Of a stretch of 64,000 nt of DNA, positions 8,337 to 16,174 are shown piece after piece; the stretch's first letter is position 1; each line of letters opens with the position of its first letter. The translations under genes were made by a program, and so were the position numbers. The stretch lies in contig JAVSMN010000001.1 in NCBI GenBank assembly GCA_032027205.1, positions 3,165,418 to 3,229,417 on the forward strand, in the 5' to 3' direction. The notes under the pieces were generated by a model. The model saw only the letters and a list, made by a program, of their open reading frames with translations. It ran no database searches and was not told where the DNA came from. This DNA comes from Zeimonas sp032027205 (lineage in GTDB: Bacteria > Pseudomonadota > Gammaproteobacteria > Burkholderiales > Burkholderiaceae_E).

Positions 8337-9974
8337 ATGATGTCCCAGCTTCTGGCAGAGATTCTCCTCGCCACCGCGGAACGCGCTCCCGCGTCGAGCG
8401 CGCTGCGCGCCGGCTCCGCAGAGTGGAGCTACGGTCAGCTTGCCGACCGCATTTCCGCTTTCGCATCCGCGTTGCGTTCGCTGCAAGGCGTCCAGCGGCT
8501 GGGCCGCGTCGGCATCTGGCTCGACAAGCGCCTGGAAACGGTCGTTGCGATCTTCGGAAGCGCGCACGCGGGGGCCGTGTTCGTTCCGGTCAACCCGTTG
8601 CTGAAGGCCGAGCAGACCGCGTACATCGCGCGCGATTGCAACGTCGAGGTGCTGGTCACTACCGCTCAGCGCTGGGCGTCGTTGCGACCCGTGGTCGAGC
8701 AATGCCCGGATCTCCGGCACGTCGTCGTCGTCGACGACATCGACGCGTCCAGCGAGAAGGCGCAGGACCAACCGTCGCTGACGCTGTGGACCTGGGACGC
8801 GCTGCTCGGGCAGGTGAGCCGCCCGCGCTGGCAGGGTTCGGCGATCGACGCCGACATGGTGGCGATCCTCTACACCTCGGGCAGCACGGGCAAGCCGAAG
8901 GGCGTGGTGCTGTCGCATCGCAACGTGGTGGCCGGCGCGCACAGCGTATCCCGGTATCTCGAGAATCGCCCGGACGACCGCATCCTCGCCGCGTTGCCGC
9001 TGTCCTTCGACTACGGAATGTCGCAGTTGACTACCGCCTTTCTCGTTGGCGCGACAGCGGTGCTGCACAACTACCTGCTGCCGCAGGACACGATCCGCGC
9101 GCTTGCGCGCGAGCGAATCACCGGGCTCGCTGCCGTGCCGCCGCTGTGGATGCAGCTGGCGTCGCTTGCGTGGCCCGAAGAGATCGGCGCAACCTTGCGT
9201 TACTTCACGAATTCCGGCGGCGCGATGCCGACCGCCTTGCTTGCCGCGCTTCGCAAGCGGGTGCCGCGCGCGCGCCCGTACCTGATGTACGGATTGACCG
9301 AAGCCTTTCGCTCGACCTATCTGCCTCCCGACGAGGTCGATCGGCGACCGACCTCGATCGGGAAGGCGATCCCGAACGCCGAGATCCTGGTCGTGCGCGA
9401 AGACGGCACCGAATGCGCACCGGGCGAACCGGGTGAACTGGTTCATCGCGGCGCGCTGGTCTCGCTCGGGTACTGGAACGATCCGGAGAAGACCGCCGAG
9501 CGCTTCAAGCCGTTGCCGGGGCAGCGCCGGGAACTCGTGCTGCCGGAGATCGCGGTGTGGTCGGGCGACACGGTGACCAGGGACGAGCAGGGATTCCTCT
9601 ATTTCGTCAGTCGTCGCGACGAGATGATCAAGACTTCGGGCTATCGCGTCAGTCCCACCGAGGTCGAGGAGGTCGTCTATCGAACGGGGCTGGTTGCCGA
9701 GGCGGCGGCGTTCGGTGTGGAGCACCCGGTGCTCGGACAGGCGATCGTCCTGGTCGCGCAACCGGCCGAGGGAAAGGGTGCCGACACGAAGGCGTTGCTC
9801 GACGCCTGCAAGGCGCAATTGCCGGCGTACATGCAGCCGCAACACGTCGACTGGATGCAGGAAGCCCTGCCACGCAACGCCAATGGCAAGATCGATCGAA
9901 AATCGCTGTCTAGCGCTCGATCGGCCCTGTTTGCGCCAGCGGCGGCCGCCGAATCGACGGGGCCCCGCGCATGA
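8337..9974 (+). CDS. AMP-forming acyl-CoA/ACP ligase, exosortase A system-associated
   Basis: A 545-residue member of the ANL adenylating superfamily. Visible motifs are the phosphate-binding loop LYTSGSTGKPKGVVLSH (about residues 179-195), YGLTEAF, SGD with the hinge SRRDEMIKTSGYRVSP, and the catalytic lysine region NGKIDRKSL near the C-terminus. It activates a carboxylate as acyl-AMP and transfers it to CoA or a carrier protein. It matches the acyl ligase typical of exosortase A loci. Its stop overlaps the start of the PLP decarboxylase (ATGA), and a dedicated carrier protein is encoded at 906-1163; these three probably act in one sub-pathway. Confidence 0.92.
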   Translation: MMSQLLAEILLATAERAPASSALRAGSAEWSYGQLADRISAFASALRSLQGVQRLGRVGIWLDKRLETVVAIFGSAHAGAVFVPVNPLLKAEQTAYIARDCNVEVLVTTAQRWASLRPVVEQCPDLRHVVVVDDIDASSEKAQDQPSLTLWTWDALLGQVSRPRWQGSAIDADMVAILYTSGSTGKPKGVVLSHRNVVAGAHSVSRYLENRPDDRILAALPLSFDYGMSQLTTAFLVGATAVLHNYLLPQDTIRALARERITGLAAVPPLWMQLASLAWPEEIGATLRYFTNSGGAMPTALLAALRKRVPRARPYLMYGLTEAFRSTYLPPDEVDRRPTSIGKAIPNAEILVVREDGTECAPGEPGELVHRGALVSLGYWNDPEKTAERFKPLPGQRRELVLPEIAVWSGDTVTRDEQGFLYFVSRRDEMIKTSGYRVSPTEVEEVVYRTGLVAEAAAFGVEHPVLGQAIVLVAQPAEGKGADTKALLDACKAQLPAYMQPQHVDWMQEALPRNANGKIDRKSLSSARSALFAPAAAAESTGPRA

Positions 9975-11221
9975 AGGCGCTCACACCAGGCGAGATCCGC
10001 TTCGCGCAGCACGCGTCGTGCACGGCTTTCCCGGTCGTCGCGAACGAGATTGCCCCGGGGGGCATACCGATCAGTCGATTGGCCGAGCGAGTGGGACGCA
10101 CACCGTTCTATGTCTACGATCGCCGGGCGATCAGCGCCCGGGTCGAGTCGCTGCGGCAGTTGCTGCCGCCCGCGCTTGAATTGCACTACGCGATCAAGGC
10201 GAACCCGATGCCGGCGCTCGTCCAGCACTTGGCGGCGTTGACCGACGGACTCGACGTCGCTTCCGCGCAGGAAATGATGGTCGCGTTGGATACCGGCATC
10301 GATCCCGCGCGCATCAGCTTTGCCGGCCCGGGGAAGTCGCCCGCGGAGATCCGGCGGGCCGTGGCGGCGGGCATCACGATGACGGCCGAGTCGCAGGCCC
10401 AGCTTGAGCAGGCGGTGCAGGCCGGCGAGGCACTGGGGGTGCGGCCGCGGATCGCTCTGCGCGTCAATCCGGCCTTCGAACTCAAGGCGTCGGGCATGAA
10501 GATGGGCGGCGGCCCGAAGCCTTTCGGGATCGACGAAGCGCGCGTGCCCCGTGTCATGGACGCAATGCACGAGCAGGGTCTGCGGCTCACCGGGCTGCAC
10601 ATCTTCGGTGGATCGCAGAACCTTCGCGCAGACGCCATCGTCGACGCACAGGCGAAGACGTACGAACTTGGCCGACGTCTTCTCGATCACTGGGGCGAGC
10701 CGGTCGATTGGCTGAATCTGGGCGGCGGGTTCGGGGTGCCGTATTTCCCGGGCGAACAACCGCTCGATCTCGCCCCTGTCGCGCAAGGGCTGCACGGCTT
10801 GTGCGAGCGAGCGGCCTGCGAACTTGGGGCGCCGCTGGTCATCGAGCTGGGCCGCTATTTGACTGCGACGGCGGGACTCTACGTCTGTCGCGTGCTCGAG
10901 CGCAAAGAGTCGTGCGGACAGATCTTCCTGGTGACCGACGGTGGGCTACACCATCACCTGTCGGCGTCGGGAAACTTCGGGCAGGTTCTTCGGAAGAACT
11001 ACCCCATCGCGGTCGCCAACCGGATCGCGGATCCGCTCGACGAAGTGCAGTCGGTCGTGGGACCCCTGTGCACGCCTCTCGATCTGCTTGCCGACCGGAT
11101 GGAGCTCGCCCGAGCCGAGCCGGGCGACCTGATCGCCGTCTTCCAATCGGGAGCGTACGGGCTCACGGCCAGCCCGCAGGCGTTCCTGAGTCATCCGGCG
11201 CCCGCGGAACTGCTCGTCTGA
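9971..11221 (+). CDS. PLP-dependent decarboxylase, exosortase A system-associated
   Basis: A 416-residue fold-type III decarboxylase of the diaminopimelate/ornithine family. The PLP-binding lysine is Lys76 in HYAIKANPM. Further family marks are GLHIFGGSQN, the glycine-rich WLNLGGGFGVPYF, ELGRYLTA, and the C-terminal GPLCTPLD cysteine loop followed by FQSGAYG. It is related to, but shorter in the middle than, LysA. It is translationally coupled to the acyl ligase by an ATGA overlap, so the pair likely makes an amine or modified amino acid that is joined to a carrier protein. LysA function in lysine synthesis is less likely because of this context. Confidence 0.92.
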   Translation: MKALTPGEIRFAQHASCTAFPVVANEIAPGGIPISRLAERVGRTPFYVYDRRAISARVESLRQLLPPALELHYAIKANPMPALVQHLAALTDGLDVASAQEMMVALDTGIDPARISFAGPGKSPAEIRRAVAAGITMTAESQAQLEQAVQAGEALGVRPRIALRVNPAFELKASGMKMGGGPKPFGIDEARVPRVMDAMHEQGLRLTGLHIFGGSQNLRADAIVDAQAKTYELGRRLLDHWGEPVDWLNLGGGFGVPYFPGEQPLDLAPVAQGLHGLCERAACELGAPLVIELGRYLTATAGLYVCRVLERKESCGQIFLVTDGGLHHHLSASGNFGQVLRKNYPIAVANRIADPLDEVQSVVGPLCTPLDLLADRMELARAEPGDLIAVFQSGAYGLTASPQAFLSHPAPAELLV

Positions 11222-11222
11222 C

Positions 11223-12371
11223 ATGAGTGCTGGATCGGTTGGCGCAACGACCGTTCCGTTCGACAGTCAATGGCAAGCAAGCCTCTGGTCGGACGCGGGC
11301 CCGCGCACGTGGCCCGCTGCCGACGACGTGCTCGAGCACGATATCGGCTGGCTGCTGGCGCAGTGCGATCGCTCGGACAAGCGAGTGCTGGTCGTCGACG
11401 ACGGTGCGGGAAAGTCGATTCCGTTCTTTGTTCACGACGGACAGATCGATTTCAATCTGGGCGAGTTCACTTTCGCCAGCCGGCGGGTGCGACGACACGT
11501 GCTCGTCGGGAATTTCACCACCCTGTCGGTAGCGGACTGGAACGAAGTCTTCGAAGCACTGCACCGTGAGCTTGCGCCGAACGCCGCCGTATTCCTGATG
11601 GGCGTCGTCGCCGGCGAAGCGCTCGAGCAGGCGCTTGCCGGCCCTTCGATTGCGCGGCGCTTTCTCGTCTCGAGGCACGGTCCGACCTACGATCGGCGCC
11701 TCTGCCGATTGGGCGCCGACCTCGAAGCCTATCTCTCTGGATTGGCATCCGGCCGGCGACAGGATTTGCGGCGCAGCCTCAGGAGATTCGAGCGGGAGTT
11801 CGAGGGTCGCTTCGAGTTTCGCTCGTACACTGAAGTGGACGAGCTCGGGCTGATGCTCGACGCGGTCGAGCCCGTGTCGGCGAGAACCTACCAGGCGAGA
11901 CTGCGCGGCTTGTCGCTGAGCCGTCGCAACCACAGTGGGCGGGAAGTGATCGAAGGGGCGAAGCGCGGAATCGCGCGCTGCTATCTTCTTTCGGTAGACG
12001 GACGACCTGTCGCCTGGCGCATCGGCTTCCTGTATCGCGGCGTCTACTACAGCCACCACATCGGTTACGAACCCGACTTCGAGCGCTGGCATCCCGGTGT
12101 CGTGCTGCACCTGAAATCGGTCGCGGACCTCTCCGAGAACGTCGGCGGCGTGCGAATTCTCGACATGCTGTACGGCGACAACGAGTTCAAGCGAAAGGCA
12201 TCGAACCTTGCGCGAACCGAGGCTCACTACTACCTGTTTGCGAGAACCGTCCCCGGACGGCTGACGCACGCGTTTCTTTCCGGCTGCGACCGCTTGTCGC
12301 GTTCCCTGGGCGAAGCGCTCGAGCGTCGCGGCCTGAAGGCGAAAATCAAGCGCTGGATTCGGCGCTATTGA
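11223..12371 (+). CDS. CelD/FemAB-like GNAT acyltransferase
   Basis: A 382-residue protein starting one base after the decarboxylase stop. The C-terminal half has features of CelD/BcsL-type acetyltransferases: SARTYQARLRG, then CYLLSVDGRPVAWRIGFLYRGVYY, YEPDFERWHPGVVLHL and ILDMLYGDNEFKRKA. The same SxRTYQARL segment occurs in the neighbouring protein at 14135-15103, so the two are paralogues. It is likely the last step of the ligase-decarboxylase sub-pathway, transferring an acyl or aminoacyl group to a sugar or amine. Its 3' end overlaps the convergent acetyltransferase gene at 12346-13020 by 26 bases. Confidence 0.8.
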   Translation: MSAGSVGATTVPFDSQWQASLWSDAGPRTWPAADDVLEHDIGWLLAQCDRSDKRVLVVDDGAGKSIPFFVHDGQIDFNLGEFTFASRRVRRHVLVGNFTTLSVADWNEVFEALHRELAPNAAVFLMGVVAGEALEQALAGPSIARRFLVSRHGPTYDRRLCRLGADLEAYLSGLASGRRQDLRRSLRRFEREFEGRFEFRSYTEVDELGLMLDAVEPVSARTYQARLRGLSLSRRNHSGREVIEGAKRGIARCYLLSVDGRPVAWRIGFLYRGVYYSHHIGYEPDFERWHPGVVLHLKSVADLSENVGGVRILDMLYGDNEFKRKASNLARTEAHYYLFARTVPGRLTHAFLSGCDRLSRSLGEALERRGLKAKIKRWIRRY

Positions 12372-13020
12372 CCCTCCGGACGGCCAGGCCGGCGGCGAGG
12401 CATCCCGGAGCAGCGAGGAATCGGCCGGAGCGCGTAGACAGGATCCGGGCGCTTCGCTTCCAGCCGCAGCGACGAAATGCTCGGAGCGACGCATGGTTCG
12501 TCGCCCTGACGTGACTGAAGCAACGTGTCGATCCTTCGTCGGCGCAGTCCGCTGCTGCCAGTCGAATCAGCCGGCCGGCCAGCCCGCGCCCTCGCTGGTC
12601 GTCACGCGTGTACAGATAGTTGAGGAAGCGACAGTCGGCGTCGAATTCGAAGACCAGTTCGCTGGGCGAGTCCACCGTCAGCGGAGCTCGTCGCATGTTG
12701 AGCTGACAAGCAACGCCCCGTGAGTCGACGATGGCGTAGATCCTGTCGCCCCGAGCGAGCATCGACCGGCAGGACAGCCCCGATTGATCGTTGAGCTGCG
12801 CTTCGATTGCGCCTCCGAGAGCCGCCAGCTGGTCGGTGTCGCGGATCGCGTGGAAGCGATAGTCGGGCGGCAGTTCCGGAATGCGCGCGGCTGCACGGGA
12901 CAACGCGATTGTCAGCACGTTGTGAACCTGCAGTCGCAGCACCCGGCTCGTGGCCCAGTAGAAGACCGCGGCCAGATAGTGCGGATCGGCCAACCGGGTT
13001 ACATAGCTGCCCCGCTTCAC
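12346..13020 (-). CDS. GNAT-family N-acetyltransferase
   Basis: A 224-residue protein. The GNAT core is clear: a strand NYLYTRDDQRGRGLAGRLIR with the acetyl-CoA loop QRGRGLA, followed by RCFSHVRATNHASLRAFRRCGW, the usual N-x-x-S-x-x-x-x-x-x-x-G ending. The gene starts with a GTG whose bases overlap the stop of the upstream ATP-grasp gene (GTGA), so it is translationally coupled to it. This suggests that ligase and acetyltransferase act on the same product. The last 26 nt overlap the convergent gene at 11223-12371. Confidence 0.82.
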   Translation of the reverse strand: MKRGSYVTRLADPHYLAAVFYWATSRVLRLQVHNVLTIALSRAAARIPELPPDYRFHAIRDTDQLAALGGAIEAQLNDQSGLSCRSMLARGDRIYAIVDSRGVACQLNMRRAPLTVDSPSELVFEFDADCRFLNYLYTRDDQRGRGLAGRLIRLAAADCADEGSTRCFSHVRATNHASLRAFRRCGWKRSARILSTRSGRFLAAPGCLAAGLAVRRVNSAESSA

Positions 13021-14090
13021 GGCAGGAGCGTTTGCAGGTAGCGGTAGATCTCGCCCAGCCTTGGTTCGCCGGACAGGATGCCCCAGGTGACGTTGCCCTC
13101 GATCAATGCGGGTTCCGGCAGGGCGATGGCGATGTCCCAGCCGACCGTCTTCAACGGCAGGAACGCAAGCGCCGCTCGCTCCGCGAGCGCTCTTGCGGAA
13201 CTCCACCCCGGAACTTTGTATCCGAGCAGCCGCTCCCCGGTTCGCGGATGGTTCTCGACGAAGCGCAGGAGGCCTCGATCGTTGCTCACGACCGAGAAGA
13301 TCTCGCCGGTCGAGACGTCGACGTTGGCGATGACGTTGCCTGTTGTTCCATAATTGAAGTTGTCGAAGGCGACATCGCTGCAGATCAGACGCAGGCGCAT
13401 GGCGAGGATCTTGACGGTACGGTCGCTTTCGACGGCGGTGATGACCCGAACGGTCTGCAGGCCGGTTGTCCGCGACAGGGCGCAGAGATCCGGGTGGCCT
13501 TGGACCAGTTCCTGGAACATCCATCGGCGGTAGCCCCAGGAAGCCGCCAGGTCGGCAAGGTGCTTGCCGCCCATTTCTTTTCCGGCAGTGTCGCGCCATG
13601 CTCCGTCGGTTCGCTGCAGGCGTGTCACTCCTTCTCCGTTGACTCCGTTCACCGGCTTGAAGATCAACGACTGCGCTTTCGCGTGTTCGAGAAAGGCGTC
13701 GACTTCGTCGGGGGTTCGAACCGTTTCGATGGATTCGTCGACGCGACCGTCGGCGTCGTACAGCGCGAGAATTTCGGGCGTAGGCAAGCGGTGCGCGCGG
13801 CAGTGTGCATGGAAGCGCAGCTTGTCTTCAGTGAGCGCGTGCAGCCTGGGGTCGTTCAGGCGCAGTTGGAGTTGCAGCAGTTCTTCCTTGCTGACGACTC
13901 GCCTCAGATCGTCGCCGTTCAACCGCGGGTCGAGAAGTTGAAAGAAGTGGATCTCGTCCGGTGCAAAACTGCGATGCCGATACAGATCCCAGTACCGATT
14001 GAAGGTTGCCATGGGACTGGTGCGATAGGTGAGCATCGCCCGGAGCAGTCGAACGCCCTCCGGAGCCATTTTGCGCAAGACGCCCGACAA
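13017..14090 (-). CDS. ATP-grasp ligase, sugar-transfer-associated type (first of three)
   Basis: About 357 residues. The ATP-grasp layout is visible: LIFKPVNGVNGEGVTRL (lysine and glycine-rich loop), MFQELVQGHPDL, VRVITAVES, SDVAFDNFNYGTTGNVIANVD, and the C-terminal GWDIAIALPEPALIEGNVTWG with the Glu/Asn metal ligands. It belongs with the ATP-grasp proteins found beside sugar-transfer genes. Such enzymes usually form an amide or ester from a carboxylate and ATP. The reading frame has no good ATG start; TTG at 14090 has GAGAG six bases upstream, and ATG at 14069 is the alternative. It sits in a minus operon between two acetyltransferases. Confidence 0.82.
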   Translation of the reverse strand: MSGVLRKMAPEGVRLLRAMLTYRTSPMATFNRYWDLYRHRSFAPDEIHFFQLLDPRLNGDDLRRVVSKEELLQLQLRLNDPRLHALTEDKLRFHAHCRAHRLPTPEILALYDADGRVDESIETVRTPDEVDAFLEHAKAQSLIFKPVNGVNGEGVTRLQRTDGAWRDTAGKEMGGKHLADLAASWGYRRWMFQELVQGHPDLCALSRTTGLQTVRVITAVESDRTVKILAMRLRLICSDVAFDNFNYGTTGNVIANVDVSTGEIFSVVSNDRGLLRFVENHPRTGERLLGYKVPGWSSARALAERAALAFLPLKTVGWDIAIALPEPALIEGNVTWGILSGEPRLGEIYRYLQTLLP

Positions 14091-14134
14091 GTCGTTCTCT
14101 CTTTTGTGAAAGGTGATGCGCCGCTGGACGGGCG

Positions 14135-15103
14135 TCAAGCGCCGGTTGGGGCGGCCGTGCCGCGTCGGATCAGACGCCGGATCTTCTGCCGCAGCGCGAG
14201 GCGGTCGGCTAGCGTGTCGATGAGGTCGTTCAGCTTGCCCAGCAGCAGGTGAGAGCGAACCAACACCTCGGTGCGAAATGCCCTCGGAAACACGAGCGAT
14301 TTTGCGCAGAGGCGATGACCCGTCGCGAACAGCGCCTTGTGCGTCCCTTCGCCCTCGGTGAAGTCGAACACCGTGGAATCCTTGTCTGCGAAAAGGTACT
14401 CGAGCAACTGGTACTGGAGCACGGTCCCGGGCGACAGCGCATTGAACTCGGGGTCGTGTCCGACGAAATCGTAGCTGACGATGCCGCCCCGCCTTTGGGA
14501 GAAGACGTAGGCGACCGGCCTTTCGCCCAGATACAGCATGAAGCCGTATGCGAGCCCGCGGCGGGCGAGTTCGAGTGCGTCCTGCCGAAACCCGGGTTCC
14601 GTCGGCAGCCCGCAATCGAGCAATCGTGCCTGGTAGGTGCGCTCCGACACTTCGACGGCGGCCCCGAGAAACCGCTCGATCTCCTCGGGGGAACGATATA
14701 CCCGCCAATCGAGCTTTCCGTCGGGGCTCGCTTCGGCGAAGCGGCGCACCTTTCGCTTCAGCGTGGAGCGTGTCTTCGAGGAGAACCCCTGCAGGTATTG
14801 TTCGAAGCCGCCGTCGCGCGCGAGGTCGACGAAGTAGTTTGGAAAAGTCTTCGGCGTATAGACGAGCCGCTTCCCGTCGACCCGCAGCGCCGGCGGCGCA
14901 CTCGAGATCGGGTATGAAGGGAACACGTAGCATTCGCTTGCATCGCCAGGAACGGGAAGGCCGGCGTCGACCTGCAACTCCGTGAAATGCCTGTCGTAGG
15001 CGAGCGCATCGAAGCGCCAGTACCAGAACGTGAAGATCGCGATTCGATAGCCCAGGCTGGTACGCAATCGACGCCAGGGCGTGGGAGGGAGCTCGTTCGT
15101 CAT
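14135..15103 (-). CDS. CelD-like GNAT acyltransferase
   Basis: A 322-residue protein with the double-GNAT/CelD pattern: YFVDLARDGGFEQYLQGFSSKTRSTLKRKVRRF, SERTYQARLLDCGL, then YLGERPVAYVFSQRR and FNALSPGTVLQYQLLEYLF. The FDFTEGEGTHKALF segment corresponds to the conserved end of the domain (compare LDMLYGDNEFKRKA in the paralogue at 11223-12371). It starts two bases after the deacetylase stop and is followed by the first ATP-grasp gene. It probably acylates an amino sugar or the ligase product; the donor is not known. Confidence 0.8.
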   Translation of the reverse strand: MTNELPPTPWRRLRTSLGYRIAIFTFWYWRFDALAYDRHFTELQVDAGLPVPGDASECYVFPSYPISSAPPALRVDGKRLVYTPKTFPNYFVDLARDGGFEQYLQGFSSKTRSTLKRKVRRFAEASPDGKLDWRVYRSPEEIERFLGAAVEVSERTYQARLLDCGLPTEPGFRQDALELARRGLAYGFMLYLGERPVAYVFSQRRGGIVSYDFVGHDPEFNALSPGTVLQYQLLEYLFADKDSTVFDFTEGEGTHKALFATGHRLCAKSLVFPRAFRTEVLVRSHLLLGKLNDLIDTLADRLALRQKIRRLIRRGTAAPTGA

Positions 15104-15105
15104 GT

Positions 15106-16068
15106 TCAGGCGGGCAATCCACGTCGCAACAACTGTTCGCCGAAACGTCGCGCGGTTCCGGCCAGGCTGGTCCGCGCCATGGTCTGTGGATGGGGCGAGG
15201 GCGATATCTGCGCCAGCAGGTTGCCGGCCGGCATCGGCAGTTCAGGGCGCGAGGCAATGTAGGCGCAGATCTTCTCGAAACGGTCGAGTACGATCGGATC
15301 GATCCTGGTGCTGCCCGGGCGCAGCATCTCGAAGTTGTGCGACAGCATCATGACGGCCGGCCAGGATCGGTCGATGGCGTTGTCGATGACCTGCCGGAGT
15401 TCCGAGAACGAGCACGACCCGATCTGTGCCGGCCGCCTTCGACCGAAACCGTCGCGAAAGACGGTCAGCGGTATCGACAGGAGATTGCCGATGCGACTCG
15501 GTTGGAATAGATCGACGGTGCCGCGCAGGTCGGGAACCGAGATGTCGACGGCCGGATTGATGCTGCTGTCTACCGTCAGGCCGGCGGCCTCGACGGCGCG
15601 CAATGTGTCGCCGTTGGCGCCGAAACTGCCCGCACGAAATGCGGTGATGCCGTGGGCGCCGGCATCCTTCAGTAGCTCGAGGCCGGTGCGGATCAGCGCG
15701 AGCTGGTCGTCGAACGACAACTGCTGCAGGTGCTGCCGCTTTTCGTCGACGTGCGGGAGCGGCCTCGGCCGGATTTCGTCGGCCCACTCCGAGTGCAGGT
15801 GCAGCTCGATCTGCTGGTCGTGCGAACCGATGAGGTCGACGATCTCGCGCAGATGACGAAGTCCGAAGCGCGCCGCGAAGAGAGGCTCGACGAAGAACAC
15901 GGCCTTCAGGCCGTTGCGGCGAAGGATCGCCAGCGTCTTCGGCAATGCCCCTCCCTCGGTGCGCGAGTGCCCGTAGACGTAGCGCTCGAAAGCGCGCGGG
16001 AATTCCTCGTCGAGGCGATCCCAGCCGTTGCACCAGATTTCTACGTCGAAGCTGAGTAGGAGCCTCAT
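15106..16068 (-). CDS. Polysaccharide deacetylase-like protein
   Basis: A 320-residue protein of the NodB-like carbohydrate esterase superfamily. The first motif is LLSFDVEIW (Asp-Val-Glu, as in the exosortase-type deacetylases rather than the usual TFDD). The His-rich second motif is IELHLHSEW, followed by ITAFRAGSFG and later VMMLSHNFEML. It would remove acetyl groups from GlcNAc-type residues. It heads a minus-strand operon (deacetylase, acetyltransferase, ATP-grasp, acetyltransferase) and is divergent from the asparagine-synthetase-like gene. The ATG at 16068 has AGAGGAA 12-14 nt upstream, a little far. Confidence 0.8.
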   Translation of the reverse strand: MRLLLSFDVEIWCNGWDRLDEEFPRAFERYVYGHSRTEGGALPKTLAILRRNGLKAVFFVEPLFAARFGLRHLREIVDLIGSHDQQIELHLHSEWADEIRPRPLPHVDEKRQHLQQLSFDDQLALIRTGLELLKDAGAHGITAFRAGSFGANGDTLRAVEAAGLTVDSSINPAVDISVPDLRGTVDLFQPSRIGNLLSIPLTVFRDGFGRRRPAQIGSCSFSELRQVIDNAIDRSWPAVMMLSHNFEMLRPGSTRIDPIVLDRFEKICAYIASRPELPMPAGNLLAQISPSPHPQTMARTSLAGTARRFGEQLLRRGLPA

Positions 16069-16174
16069 CGAAAGCGACAATTCCTCTGAATCGGAGAGTC
16101 TAGCGCCTGCGCTTCGGGTCCCGCGTGCTAAAGCTAATGTCCCACGTCTTCCTCTCGACCTACACTTCGGCTCC

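Noticed and set aside
8196..9845. 549-codon minus-strand frame across the acyl ligase
   Set aside because: Arg-rich shadow of the ligase; the ligase motifs are unambiguous on the plus strand.
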